A stretch of 64,000 nt of DNA from positions 124,001-188,000 of the forward strand of contig JARKNV010000002.1 in the NCBI GenBank assembly GCA_029976065.1, read 5' to 3'. Both the position numbers and the translations under genes were made by a program. Positions 1 to 7,825 of the stretch are shown here, piece after piece; the first letter of the stretch is position 1, and every line of letters begins with the position of its first letter. The notes beneath the pieces were generated by a model. That model was given only the letters and a program-made list of their open reading frames with translations. It did not search any database and was not told the DNA's origin. Origin of the DNA: Selenomonadales bacterium. GTDB taxonomy: Bacteria > Bacillota > Negativicutes > Sporomusales > UBA7701.

Positions 1-1
1 C

Positions 2-442
2 GACGGCGCCTTCAAGCGGGACAGCACCGGCCGGATGGTGACGTCCGAGGGCTTTCCGCTCGAACCGCAGATAACCATCCCCGAGGGCGCCACCGAAATC
101 AGCATTTCCTCCGACGGCCGCGTGACGGTCAAAATGCCCAACCAGACGGCCGCGCAGGATCTCGGCCAGATTCAGCTGGCCCGCTTCATCAACCCGGCCG
201 GTCTGGAGAGCGTCGGCCGCAACCTCCTGAAGGAGACGGACGCCTCCGGCGCGCCGGTGGTATCCAACCCGGGCACGGACGGCGCCGGCACGCTTGTCCA
301 GAAATACTTGGAGATGGCCAATGTCCAGGTTGTCGAAGAGATGGTCAACATGATCGTCGCCGAGCGCGCCTACGAGATGAACTCCAAGGCGATCACGACC
401 AGCGACTCGATGTTGGAGATTGCCGCCAATCTTAAGCGTTAG
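2..442 (+). CDS. flgG: Flagellar distal-rod protein FlgG, C-terminal part (5' cut by window edge)
   Basis: The frame is open from base 2 and lacks its start, which lies outside the window. FlgG builds the distal rod of the flagellar basal body in the periplasm. The visible 146 residues begin with the [17 protein letters not shown] segment typical of FlgG/FlgE-family hook-rod proteins. They end with the conserved C-terminal rod helix, in which [16 protein letters not shown] and then [13 protein letters not shown] are seen. The next genes are flgA, flgH, flgI and a flgJ-like gene, which is the usual rod/L-P ring order, so FlgG is much more likely than FlgF or FlgE. The stop codon directly abuts the flgA leader. 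Confidence 0.93.
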   Translation, partial: DGAFKRDSTGRMVTSEGFPLEPQITIPEGATEISISSDGRVTVKMPNQTAAQDLGQIQLARFINPAGLESVGRNLLKETDASGAPVVSNPGTDGAGTLVQKYLEMANVQVVEEMVNMIVAERAYEMNSKAITTSDSMLEIAANLKR

Positions 443-451
443 GTGAAGGCA

Positions 452-1423
452 ATGGCTAGAATACTGGTGCTGCTGGCGGTCCTGTGCCTGTTGGCCGCGC
501 CCGCTTGGGCCGCGCCTGTCGCGGTGGCGGTCAACGCCGAAGTTACCGTTACCGGGCCGCAGCTCACCCTCGGCGAACTGGCGTCGATAACCGGCGACGA
601 CAAGGACAGAATCAAGGAACTGGCCGCCATCAAGCTCGGCAACGCTCCGTCGCCGGGACACCGCCTGGCCCTTACCAGCGACGCGCTGGGCGCGCGCCTG
701 GCCGCTGCGAACGCCGACTTGAGCGAAATAACCTGGACGGTGCCGCCGACGATCGTCGTCACGACCGCCGCCCAGACCATCAGCGGCGAACGGCTGGCGG
801 CGGCGGCGGCCGAAGCGTTGCAGAATCAGCTTGGCGGGGATGGCGACAACGAACTGGCGATAACCCCGCTCGGCACGGCGCCCGATATCCAGGTGCCCCT
901 CGGCCATGTCGACCTCAAGGCCGATATGCCCGCCGGCATCCGCTACAATGCCCCCACCGGCGTCGTCGTGTCCGTCAGCACCGACGGGCGGCCGTTCACG
1001 ACGGTAAGCCTCCGCTTCAACGTCAAGGCTTATCAGCAGGTGGTGGTCGCGGCCCGCAACATCGCGGCCCGCGAAGAAATCACGACCGAGAATGTGCGTG
1101 TGGAACGGCGCGAAATAGGCAAGATGGCCGGCTATGTCACCAGCATCGACAAAGTGCTCGGCCTGGCCGCCCGCCGCCCGGTGACCGCCGGGACGCCGCT
1201 GACCGAGGCCGCCGTCGACAAGCCGGTGCTCATCAAGCGGGGCACGAATGTGACGATCCTCGTCAAGGCGGGCGGCATGGTCATAACCGCCGGCGGCCAG
1301 GCGATGCAGGAAGGCCGCGAAGGCGAGGTAATCCGGGTGCAGAACGTCATCTCCAAGCGGATCGTCAGCGCCCGGGTCGTCGATACGAATACCGTCCAGG
1401 TAATAATTTACGGTGGAAGGTGA
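452..1423 (+). CDS. flgA: Flagellar P-ring assembly chaperone FlgA
   Basis: FlgA is a periplasmic chaperone that helps FlgI assemble into the P-ring around the rod. The 323-residue product starts with a Sec signal peptide (hydrophobic LVLLAVLCLLAAPAWA) and carries an SAF-type domain near residues 195-260 (VAARNIAAREEITTENV). The tail matches FlgA_SAF (VTILVKAGGMVITAGGQAM, then a turn before VRVQN). ATG 452 is chosen because AGGTG at 441-445 sits 6 nt upstream; GTG 443 in the same frame has no spaced SD. It overlaps the flgH leader, consistent with one operon. It is longer than many proteobacterial FlgA proteins because of an N-terminal region of about 180 residues. Confidence 0.9.
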   Translation: MARILVLLAVLCLLAAPAWAAPVAVAVNAEVTVTGPQLTLGELASITGDDKDRIKELAAIKLGNAPSPGHRLALTSDALGARLAAANADLSEITWTVPPTIVVTTAAQTISGERLAAAAAEALQNQLGGDGDNELAITPLGTAPDIQVPLGHVDLKADMPAGIRYNAPTGVVVSVSTDGRPFTTVSLRFNVKAYQQVVVAARNIAAREEITTENVRVERREIGKMAGYVTSIDKVLGLAARRPVTAGTPLTEAAVDKPVLIKRGTNVTILVKAGGMVITAGGQAMQEGREGEVIRVQNVISKRIVSARVVDTNTVQVIIYGGR

Positions 1424-1430
1424 AGTGATC

Positions 1431-2027
1431 GTGGTGTCGAATATTCACATAAAAGTTATAATCCTGTCGATGGTCCTGGCGTTCGCGTTGCTCGTCCCGC
1501 TGCAGCCGCAGGCCGAGGCTGCGTCGCTGTGGAGCGACCAGACCAGCCTGTTCGGCGACCGTAGGGCGCGCTCCGTCGGCGACAGCCTGACGATCATCAT
1601 CGACGAGTCCTCGACCGCCAGCCGCAGCGGCAACTCCTCCAACTCCAAATCCGGCAGCACCGATATGAAAGCCGGCACCGGCATGCTGAAATTTATTGCC
1701 GCCGCCAACGCCAGCGGGAGCGACAGCTTTAAAAGCGAGGGCAAAATCTCCAACACCAACACCGTATCCGGCCGGATCACCGTCCAGGTGACGGCGGTCA
1801 AGCCGAACGGCAATCTTGTGGTCTCCGGGACGCAGAGCATCAATCAGAACGGCGAGGAGCAGAAAATAACCATCACCGGCGAGGTGCGCCCCGAGGATGT
1901 CAGCGTCGACAACGCCGTGATGTCGTACAACGTCGCCAACGCCCAGCTCAAGATCGCCGGCAAGGGCCCGATCGCCAACAAACAGCGGCAGGGAATCCTC
2001 ACCCAGATATTCAATCTCCTGTTCTAG
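1431..2027 (+). CDS. flgH: Flagellar L-ring protein FlgH, apparently without a lipobox
   Basis: FlgH forms the L-ring, the outer-membrane bushing of the flagellar rod, so its presence implies an outer membrane. Family signatures seen are SLWSDQTSLFGDRRARSVGD, LTIIIDESSTAS, and the C-terminal block VRPEDVSVDNAVMSYNVANA with the end GILTQIFNLLF. The N-terminus is a signal peptide ending around QAEAA, with no cysteine anywhere near the cleavage site, whereas E. coli FlgH is a lipoprotein. Start codons GTG 1413, 1425 and 1431 are all in frame. GTG 1431 is best spaced from the GGAAGG at 1415-1420. The gene lies immediately after flgA. Confidence 0.92.
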   Translation: MVSNIHIKVIILSMVLAFALLVPLQPQAEAASLWSDQTSLFGDRRARSVGDSLTIIIDESSTASRSGNSSNSKSGSTDMKAGTGMLKFIAAANASGSDSFKSEGKISNTNTVSGRITVQVTAVKPNGNLVVSGTQSINQNGEEQKITITGEVRPEDVSVDNAVMSYNVANAQLKIAGKGPIANKQRQGILTQIFNLLF

Positions 2028-2045
2028 CTGGAAAGGATTTGTGAG

Positions 2046-3149
2046 ATGCGCAGATTGATCGCCTTCAGCCTGATCATGGTATTTCTGGCCGCCAGCGCCA
2101 TACCTGCCCTGGCTTACGGCCCCCGCATCAAGGATGTGGCCAAGCTGCAGGGGGTGCGCAGCAACCAGCTGGTAGGCTACGGCCTCGTTGTCGGCCTTGC
2201 CGGCACAGGCGATTCCAACAAGGCCACCTTTACCATCCAGTCGATCGTCAATATGCTGAAAACCTTCGGTATCACCGTGTCGGCATCCCAGCTGCAGCCT
2301 AAGAACGCGGCCGCGGTCATGGTGACCGCGCAGTTGCCGCCGTTCGTCAAGCCTGGTGATACCATCGACATAACCGTTTCGTCCATGGGCGACGCCAAGA
2401 GCCTCCAGGGCGGCACGCTCCTGCAGACGCCGCTTAAGGCGGCCAACGGCGCCGTCTATGCCGTCGGCCAGGGACCGCTCTCGGTCGGCGGATTCTCCGT
2501 TGGCGGCGGCGGGGCGAGCCAGCAGAAGAATTTCCCCACCGTCGGCTCGATTCCCAGCGGCGCCATCGTGGAACGCGAAGTTGCCACCCAATTCGAAGCC
2601 AGCGGCAGTGTCGTGTTTGTCCTCAACAAGCCTGACTTTACCACCGCGAACCGCGTCTCCGAGGCGATCGACCGCCGCTTCGGGCCTATCTCCAAAGCCC
2701 GGGACGCCGCCTCGGTCTCGGTGTATGTGCCGCTGGAATACGCCGGCAACCTGGTCGGCTTCGTCTCCGCCCTGGAGGAGCTGCCCGTCACCCCCGATAA
2801 CGCCGCCAAGGTCGTCGTCAACGAACGCACCGGCACGGTCGTCATGGGCGGCAATGTGACTATCGACACCGTGGCCGTCGCCCAGGGCGGGCTGACGGTC
2901 AGGATCGCCTCGTCCACCGAGGTGTCGCAGCCCCAGCCGTTTTCGGGCGGCTCGACGGTGGTTACCCAGAACAAGACGGTGGAGGCCAAGGAGCAGCCGG
3001 CGCCGCTTATCGTTCTGCCGGCCACGGCCAATGTCAGCGATCTCGTCAGTGCCCTCAACGCGGTCGGCGCCACGCCCCGCGACGTCATATCCATTCTCCA
3101 GGCCATCAAGGCTGCCGGCGCGCTCCATGCCGAACTGCAGCTCATTTAG
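2046..3149 (+). CDS. flgI: Flagellar P-ring protein FlgI
   Basis: FlgI builds the periplasmic P-ring around the distal rod in the peptidoglycan layer. The 367-residue product has a Sec signal peptide (about residues 1-23, ending PALA), then the highly conserved start of the mature protein: RIKDVAKLQGVRSNQLVGYG and LVVGLAGTGDSNKA. Further family blocks are PGDTIDITVSSMGDAKSLQG and NERTGTVVMGGNV, and the C-terminal segment covers LVSALNAVGATPRDVISILQ. Length is normal for the family. ATG 2046 follows GGAAAGGATTTGTGAG. It sits 18 bp after flgH and 15 bp before the flgJ-like gene. Confidence 0.96.
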   Translation: MRRLIAFSLIMVFLAASAIPALAYGPRIKDVAKLQGVRSNQLVGYGLVVGLAGTGDSNKATFTIQSIVNMLKTFGITVSASQLQPKNAAAVMVTAQLPPFVKPGDTIDITVSSMGDAKSLQGGTLLQTPLKAANGAVYAVGQGPLSVGGFSVGGGGASQQKNFPTVGSIPSGAIVEREVATQFEASGSVVFVLNKPDFTTANRVSEAIDRRFGPISKARDAASVSVYVPLEYAGNLVGFVSALEELPVTPDNAAKVVVNERTGTVVMGGNVTIDTVAVAQGGLTVRIASSTEVSQPQPFSGGSTVVTQNKTVEAKEQPAPLIVLPATANVSDLVSALNAVGATPRDVISILQAIKAAGALHAELQLI

Positions 3150-3164
3150 GGGCGGTGACTGGTC

Positions 3165-3506
3165 ATGAAAATCGAAGGACCGCCGCCCGGCAGGGCAAAT
3201 GCGGCTAAAGCTGTCGCTAACCCGGCCGGTGCGCGGGACGCCCAGGAAGATGCCAAGCTCAAAGCGGCCTGCAAAGAGATGGAAGCGGTATTTCTCAATC
3301 TGCTCCTCAAGGAGATGCGCAAAACGGTGCCGAAAACCGGCTTGGTCGGCAACAGTTCCCAGGAAGACATCATGCGCTCGCTCCTTGACAGCGAGATGAC
3401 CAAAAATATGGCGCAAGCCGGAGGCGCTGGCCTGGCCGAAATGCTTTACCGCCAGCTCACCGCCAGCGATGCGGCAAGCAAAAACAAAGGCCAGGCACCC
3501 CGCTAG
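3165..3506 (+). CDS. FlgJ-type rod-binding protein without muramidase domain
   Basis: The 113-residue product matches only the N-terminal rod-binding domain of FlgJ, with ACKEMEAVFLNLLLKEMRK and the region MRSLLDSEMTKNMAQAGG. FlgJ of enterobacteria is about 310 residues and adds a C-terminal glucosaminidase that opens peptidoglycan for rod growth; that half is absent here. No frame remnant follows, because the next bases form a terminator. The peptidoglycan-cutting job must therefore be done by another enzyme. ATG 3165 follows GGGGCGGTGACTGGTC. This is the last gene of the flagellar operon, and its stop lies inside the terminator hairpin loop. Confidence 0.85.
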   Translation: MKIEGPPPGRANAAKAVANPAGARDAQEDAKLKAACKEMEAVFLNLLLKEMRKTVPKTGLVGNSSQEDIMRSLLDSEMTKNMAQAGGAGLAEMLYRQLTASDAASKNKGQAPR

Positions 3507-3519
3507 TGCTTGGCTTTTT
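3490..3519 (+). terminator. Intrinsic terminator at the end of the flagellar operon
   Basis: Stem GCCAGGCAC (3490-3498) pairs with GTGCTTGGC (3506-3514) with one G-T wobble and a 7-nt loop, followed directly by TTTTTA. The stop codon of the flgJ-like gene lies at 3504-3506, so the hairpin overlaps the coding end. It separates flagellar from envelope genes. Confidence 0.75.
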
Positions 3520-3541
3520 ACCATTAAGGGGAGGGACGGAT

Positions 3542-4957
3542 TTGACGAAGCTCTGTCGCAGCATCAGCATATTTCTAGCGGTATTGATCATCCTGGCCGC
3601 TGCCTCGGCCGAGGCCGCTCCCGCCGTCGTTCAGAAGATCAGGTTTCATCAGACGCCGGAAAAGGTCCGGCTGGTCTTCGATATGACCGCCGTGCCGGAA
3701 TTTGACGTCGTTCTTGAGCAGGACCCTCTCCGCCTCCTCATCGACATGCCGGCGACCGCCGGCAAAGAAGCGCTCCGTCAGGTGGTCCTCAACGACCCCT
3801 TCGTGGCCTCCGTCCAGCTTCAGGAGAATGGCCCCGGCCTGGTAAGGGCGGTCGTCAACCTCAATATGACGGTGAACCACAAAGTTTTCAAGCTCGCCAA
3901 ACCCAACCGCCTAGTCGTCGATCTGTTCAAGCTCTACGAGCAAAAGAGCGAGCAGCAGATAAAGCCGGGGGTCACCTATACATACTGGCTCAGGAGCCAG
4001 CCGTTCGGGCCGGTCAAGGCCCACATTCTCCTCGTCGACCCCAAGGCGGGATTCACCCTGCAGCCGGTGCTGTCCAACGGGGCGGTGCAAGGCCTGGAGA
4101 CGCTGGCCTCCATGAGCGCGGGCGTGCGGGCGGCAGCGGCCGTCAACGGCTCCTACTTTGCCTTGAACGGCGAAATTATCGGTCTGATGAAGATTGACGG
4201 CGAAATCGTCAGTTCGCCCACCATCGCGCGCACGGCGGTGGGGATTTTCCCCGACGGGCGGATCGCGTTCGACCAGATAAGCTGGCGGGGGGACGTCGAA
4301 CTGGGCGGCGGGAAAGTCGCGCTCAGCGGCGTAAACCGCAGCCGGGGGGACGACGAACTGATTCTTTACACCGGCTATTTCGGCGCGGCAACCGGCACCA
4401 ACAACTACGGCGCCGAATATGTGGTCGCCGCGGACGGACGGATAACCGCCATCGGCCAGGGCAACACCCCCATATCCGCGGGTAGCGTGGTGCTGTCGGC
4501 GCACGGGGCGGCAGCCAGGGATATGGCCGGCCTCAAAGTCGGCGACATCGTCACCATCCGCCAGACCCTCGGCCAGCCTTGGGATGGCACCACGCACGCC
4601 CTCGGGGCCGGGCCGATGCTCGTCAAGGAAGGCAGCGTCTATCTGACGACGAAAACCGAGGAGTTCGGCAGCGATGTCGCCGGCGGCCGCGCCCCCCGCA
4701 CCGCTATCGGCCTGACCAAGGACGGAAAGATTCTCCTCGTGGTGGTCGACGGCCGCCAGGCGGCGAGCGCCGGGCTTACCCTCCTGGAGATGGCGCTGTT
4801 CATGCAGGAACTGGGGGCGGAGGACGCCATGAACCTTGACGGCGGCGGCTCGAGCGAAATGGTTATCAACGACAAAGTCATCAACAGGCCGTCGGACGGC
4901 CGCGAGCGCAAGGTAGGCAACGCCCTGGCGGTCGTCGCCGGCAGCCTTGCCAAATAG
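3542..4957 (+). CDS. Exported AMIN-domain + phosphodiester glycosidase (NAGPA-like) protein
   Basis: The product has a signal peptide (FLAVLIILAAASAEAAP). An AMIN-like domain follows, about residues 25-120 (IRFHQTPEKVRLVFDM, LRLLIDMPA, NRLVVDLFKLYE); AMIN domains target envelope proteins to peptidoglycan or OM complexes. The C-terminal domain of about 300 residues is of the phosphodiester-glycosidase/NAGPA family, shown by AAAVNGSYFALNGEIIGL, GRAPRTAIGLTKDGKILLVV and the end block EDAMNLDGGGSSEMV. This family cleaves sugar-phosphodiester bonds in the human uncovering enzyme; the bacterial substrate is unknown. TTG 3542 is preferred because GGGGAGGG at 3531-3538 precedes it; ATG or GTG starts further upstream would lie inside the flgJ terminator. 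Confidence 0.82.
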   Translation: MTKLCRSISIFLAVLIILAAASAEAAPAVVQKIRFHQTPEKVRLVFDMTAVPEFDVVLEQDPLRLLIDMPATAGKEALRQVVLNDPFVASVQLQENGPGLVRAVVNLNMTVNHKVFKLAKPNRLVVDLFKLYEQKSEQQIKPGVTYTYWLRSQPFGPVKAHILLVDPKAGFTLQPVLSNGAVQGLETLASMSAGVRAAAAVNGSYFALNGEIIGLMKIDGEIVSSPTIARTAVGIFPDGRIAFDQISWRGDVELGGGKVALSGVNRSRGDDELILYTGYFGAATGTNNYGAEYVVAADGRITAIGQGNTPISAGSVVLSAHGAAARDMAGLKVGDIVTIRQTLGQPWDGTTHALGAGPMLVKEGSVYLTTKTEEFGSDVAGGRAPRTAIGLTKDGKILLVVVDGRQAASAGLTLLEMALFMQELGAEDAMNLDGGGSSEMVINDKVINRPSDGRERKVGNALAVVAGSLAK

Positions 4958-4974
4958 CAGTGATAATGTATAAT
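4947..4974 (+). promoter_or_regulatory. Probable sigma-A promoter for the hairpin protein / S55 protease pair
   Basis: TTGCCA (4947-4952) is five of six to the -35 consensus. After a 16-bp spacer comes a perfect TATAAT (4969-4974). It overlaps the end of the NAGPA-like gene and would give a short leader before ATG 5003. Confidence 0.5.
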
Positions 4975-5002
4975 GGGTAGTAAGAAACGGAGGTGGGGAG
5001 AA

Positions 5003-5311
5003 ATGTTCCGACCCAAGAGTGTAGCCATTTTGACCGTAGTGCTGGTGGTGGCGGCGGTGGCCTGGGCCATGGCCTCGGGTCCGCTGGTGGACCAGAAGGG
5101 CGTGCTGTCCGGCCGCGTGCTGGCCGACGGCCTGGCCGCACCCGGCGCCAGCGTCCGCGAAGGCGACGTCCTGGTCAGGGTTGAAGGCCTCACCGGCCCG
5201 GCGATTGCCGTGCGGGCCAACGTTGACGGCAATGTCAGGGAAGTGCTGGTGAAACCCGGCCAAATGATCCGTTCCGGCGATGTGCTGGTTAGGATCGAGC
5301 CTCGTAAATAG
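5003..5311 (+). CDS. Small membrane-anchored biotinyl/lipoyl-like hairpin protein
   Basis: The 102-residue protein has an N-terminal membrane anchor or uncleaved signal (VAILTVVLVVAAVAWAMASG) and then a compact beta hairpin fold of the HlyD/biotinyl-lipoyl type. VSVREGDVLV-like and VLVKPGQMIRSGDVLVRIE half-motifs are seen. There is no lysine in an MKM/biotin attachment context, so it is probably structural, as in membrane-fusion proteins, rather than cofactor-bearing. ATG 5003 follows GGAGGTGGGGAGAA; an upstream in-frame ATG (4973) would lie in the -10 region and has no SD. It is 16 bp before the S55 protein, so the two are probably co-transcribed and may interact. Function unknown. Confidence 0.7.
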   Translation: MFRPKSVAILTVVLVVAAVAWAMASGPLVDQKGVLSGRVLADGLAAPGASVREGDVLVRVEGLTGPAIAVRANVDGNVREVLVKPGQMIRSGDVLVRIEPRK

Positions 5312-5327
5312 GGAAAGGATTGATTGA

Positions 5328-7283
5328 ATGGCGTTCTTATTCAGGTTATGCCGGGTGGTGCTGCTGGCGGCGCTGTTGTCGCTTCCTACGGCGATGGCTG
5401 CCGCGGCTCCCGAAATAATGCCGCTGGAGGATGTCCGCGCAGGGATGCAGGGCATCGCCAAAACGGTGGTGTTCGGGACCCAGATCGAAGAATTCGGCGT
5501 AGAAGTGCTTGGGATAATGAAGGATAAGGGACCTTCCGGCGATCTGATTCTCGTGCGCACTTTCGGCAACGTCATCGACCGGACCGGCGGCATCGCCCAG
5601 GGGATGAGCGGCAGCCCGGTGTATATCGACGGCAAGCTTGTCGGCGCCATTGCTTACGGGTGGACGTTCACCGACCATAAAATCGGGATGGTCACCCCGA
5701 TCGCCGACATGCTGAAATTATGGGATATGCCCACCCCCAAGATCCGCGTGCCCGAGGAAGAGATCAATCTTGAGGATCAGACCGAAAGCAAAGCGGGCCA
5801 GGAGCCTGGCGAACAAAAGCCTGAAGACGAGCCGGCGAACAAGGACGCCGACAAGGAACCCGCGGAAGGCATGGATGGAACCGCTACGCCCCTGATGGCC
5901 GCGGGCTTCGGCGACCGCGCCATGGCCCTGCTGACCGAGAAGCTCAAGCCCTATAAGCTGATGCCGTATGCCGTCGGCGAAGCGCCGGCGGACACCCGGT
6001 TCGGGCCGCTGGAACCCGGCAGCGCGGTCGGCGTGCAGCTCGTCCGCGGCGACGTCAGCCTGGGGGCCATGGGCACCGTTACTTATACCGAGGGCAACAA
6101 GGTGCTGGCCTTCGGCCATCCTTTCCTCAAGAAAGGCGGCACAGGCTACTTCCTGACCAGCGCCTATGTATTCACGACCGTGACCGGCATGGAGAATTCT
6201 TTCAAGGTCGGCGCAATCGGCCCGGCCGTGGGGATTATCGACCAGGACCGGGGCGCCGGCGTGGCCGGTCAGCTCGACAAGTTTCCCAGCGTCGTGCCGC
6301 TCAGGGTAAACATAGTCGACCGGGCGCTGGGAACTTCCCGCGACGCCAGCATCCAGGTAGTGCAGGACGAACAGCTCTTCCCCGTGCTGGCCGCCGCCTC
6401 GGTGCTTAGCGTGATCGAAAAAACCGCCGACAGGATCGGCGCCGGCACAGCCAAGATCACGTTCGAAATCTCCGCCCGCAACATGCCGGGCGACACATTC
6501 AAACGGGAAAACATGTTCTACAGCCCGGCCAATATCGGCGAGGCGGCGATAAGCGAATTGTACGAACTCATGGCCCTCCTGGCCGGCAACCAGTTCCGGC
6601 CGGTCGATATCATCGACGTGCAGGTGGAGGCGACTGTTGATCCCGAACGGCGCACCGCCACCATCATGGAGGCGCATCCCGTCGTCGCGTCAGCCAAACC
6701 GGGCGACAAGATCGAGATAGCGGTAAGTCTCAAACCTTTCCGCGGCGAGACGGTGACCGTCAAGGTGCCCTTCACCGTGCCCCTCGATCAGCAGCCTGGG
6801 CCGCTGACCCTTGAGGTGCGCGGCGGCGGCATGATACCGCTCCTCGAATTGCTGGCCAGGCGCCAGAAGGGCGATGAGGAGCTGTTGCAGACCTACGGCA
6901 AGCTCAAAACGAAGACTTTTGACGACATGATAAAAGAACTGGCCGAACGGGATCGCAACAACGACATCGTCGTCGAGGTGCTAAGCGGCGAAGCCGGCGA
7001 ATTCCTCGGCGGCCTGGGCACGGCGAAGGCGCCGCCTACCAAGCTCGAACCCATTCCCAAGCCTAACGCTGCGCCCGGCCAGACGCAGACTCCCCTACGG
7101 TCCGGAAAAAGCGTCGATGCCGTCAAAAGGCCGGACAGCAAGAGCGCCCTCAGCACCGAGTATATCATCGACAGCGATACCCAGGTCATCGTCAACATCG
7201 AAAAAGGCGATCCGATCGCCGAAGGCAAGTCGGTGCTATACGAGTGGAAGGTGAAAAGCGACGACAGCCAGCAGTCTCTGTGA
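5328..7283 (+). CDS. Exported SpoIVB-type peptidase S55 domain protein
   Basis: The 651-residue product has a signal peptide (to about residue 27), then PLEDVRAGMQGIAKTVVFG and the serine motif IAQGMSGSPVYIDG (Ser94). A charged Glu/Pro/Lys-rich linker covers about residues 140-185. A histidine motif (VLAFGHPFLKKGGTGYF, His264) follows. In sporulation protease SpoIVB the GH motif precedes the GMSGSP serine motif; here the order is reversed. That suggests a permuted or rearranged S55 fold. The C-terminal 350 residues are beta-rich with no family I recognise. There is no PDZ domain visible and no sporulation gene nearby. The terminator right after it ends the unit. Proteolytic activity is inferred from motifs only. 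Confidence 0.78.
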   Translation: MAFLFRLCRVVLLAALLSLPTAMAAAAPEIMPLEDVRAGMQGIAKTVVFGTQIEEFGVEVLGIMKDKGPSGDLILVRTFGNVIDRTGGIAQGMSGSPVYIDGKLVGAIAYGWTFTDHKIGMVTPIADMLKLWDMPTPKIRVPEEEINLEDQTESKAGQEPGEQKPEDEPANKDADKEPAEGMDGTATPLMAAGFGDRAMALLTEKLKPYKLMPYAVGEAPADTRFGPLEPGSAVGVQLVRGDVSLGAMGTVTYTEGNKVLAFGHPFLKKGGTGYFLTSAYVFTTVTGMENSFKVGAIGPAVGIIDQDRGAGVAGQLDKFPSVVPLRVNIVDRALGTSRDASIQVVQDEQLFPVLAAASVLSVIEKTADRIGAGTAKITFEISARNMPGDTFKRENMFYSPANIGEAAISELYELMALLAGNQFRPVDIIDVQVEATVDPERRTATIMEAHPVVASAKPGDKIEIAVSLKPFRGETVTVKVPFTVPLDQQPGPLTLEVRGGGMIPLLELLARRQKGDEELLQTYGKLKTKTFDDMIKELAERDRNNDIVVEVLSGEAGEFLGGLGTAKAPPTKLEPIPKPNAAPGQTQTPLRSGKSVDAVKRPDSKSALSTEYIIDSDTQVIVNIEKGDPIAEGKSVLYEWKVKSDDSQQSL

Positions 7284-7298
7284 GGCTCTAAATTCTCT

Positions 7299-7334
7299 CC
7301 CCCGGGCAAAGTTGTATTGCCCGGGGGATTTTGC
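7299..7334 (+). terminator. Strong intrinsic terminator after the S55 gene
   Basis: A perfect 11-bp stem, CCCCCGGGCAA (7299-7309) with TTGCCCGGGGG (7317-7327), has a 7-nt loop and is followed by ATTTTGCG. Confidence 0.85.
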
Positions 7335-7825
7335 GTCTAAGGGGCTCCTGGCGGGCCACGCGGCTCCAGGGGGCTATATTGGCGGCGCCGTTTACCGCTG
7401 CCCGCTGCCGAGGCGCTCGCCGCGGCAGCAGCGAGGGGGAGGAAGTAGGGCCGACGGCAACGACGGACAACGATTAAAGCGAAACCAAGTTAACCAGGTC
7501 GTTATAATTACTGTAGATACTATAATTACAGTAATTATAGTACTTTCTTGAGATGGAGGCGGCAGGCCGTTCACCCGTCAGGCGGCGCTTGCCGCCGCAG
7601 CCAGTAAATACCCGGCGATTCGGCGGCTTTTTGCAGGGAAAAGGCTGAATGGCATTGAATATATACCGAAATATATGCAAAAACGATTCCTTTTTCGGTA
7701 ATGACTATCCTTCCCAGCCAGAAAATGGCATTTATTTCCCCGGTTTTACGTAGAATGTAGCAGCGCGTTTGCCGACTATATTGCGCCGGCGCAACCACGA
7801 CGCCGGCGGTGAGAGGTCGTACCCC
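7335..7825 (+). other. Long gene-free region upstream of mlaE
   Basis: About 490 bp with no convincing gene. It holds an imperfect palindrome at 7405-7428 (CTGCCG and CGGCAG arms around GGCG/CGCC). An AT-rich nested palindrome lies at 7503-7542 (separate entry). An AT-rich stretch covers 7640-7740 with ACCGAAA (7665-7671) and TTTCGGT (7693-7699) as an inverted pair. A perfect 14-bp palindrome TTGCGCCGGCGCAA sits at 7781-7794, just before mlaE. I could not place a confident -35/-10 pair, although the region must carry the mla promoter. Confidence 0.5.
7503..7542. promoter_or_regulatory. Nested AT-rich palindromes, operator-like
   Basis: TATAATTACTGTA (7503-7515) recurs as its exact reverse complement TACAGTAATTATA (7527-7539). 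A second, overlapping perfect palindrome of 25 nt runs 7518-7542 centred on A7530. The shared half-site is TATAATTAC, present three times in 40 bp. It is not followed by a T-run in an RNA-terminator arrangement, and its low GC stands out from its surroundings. It looks like a multi-site operator for a dimeric regulator, which I cannot name. Confidence 0.55.

Noticed and set aside
484..1428. Second + frame overlapping flgA from 484
   Set aside because: Arg/Gly/Pro-rich out-of-frame translation of flgA; no recognisable domain and no SD.
1365..3524. Very long open frames on the - strand opposite known genes (1365-3524, 3911-5650, 21726-23279, 26536-28404)
   Set aside because: GC-rich genes with a G/C third position create long antisense frames. 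These run opposite confident genes (flgH-flgI, the NAGPA-like protein, skp-like genes, the large permease), have no SD, no domain and no sensible composition.
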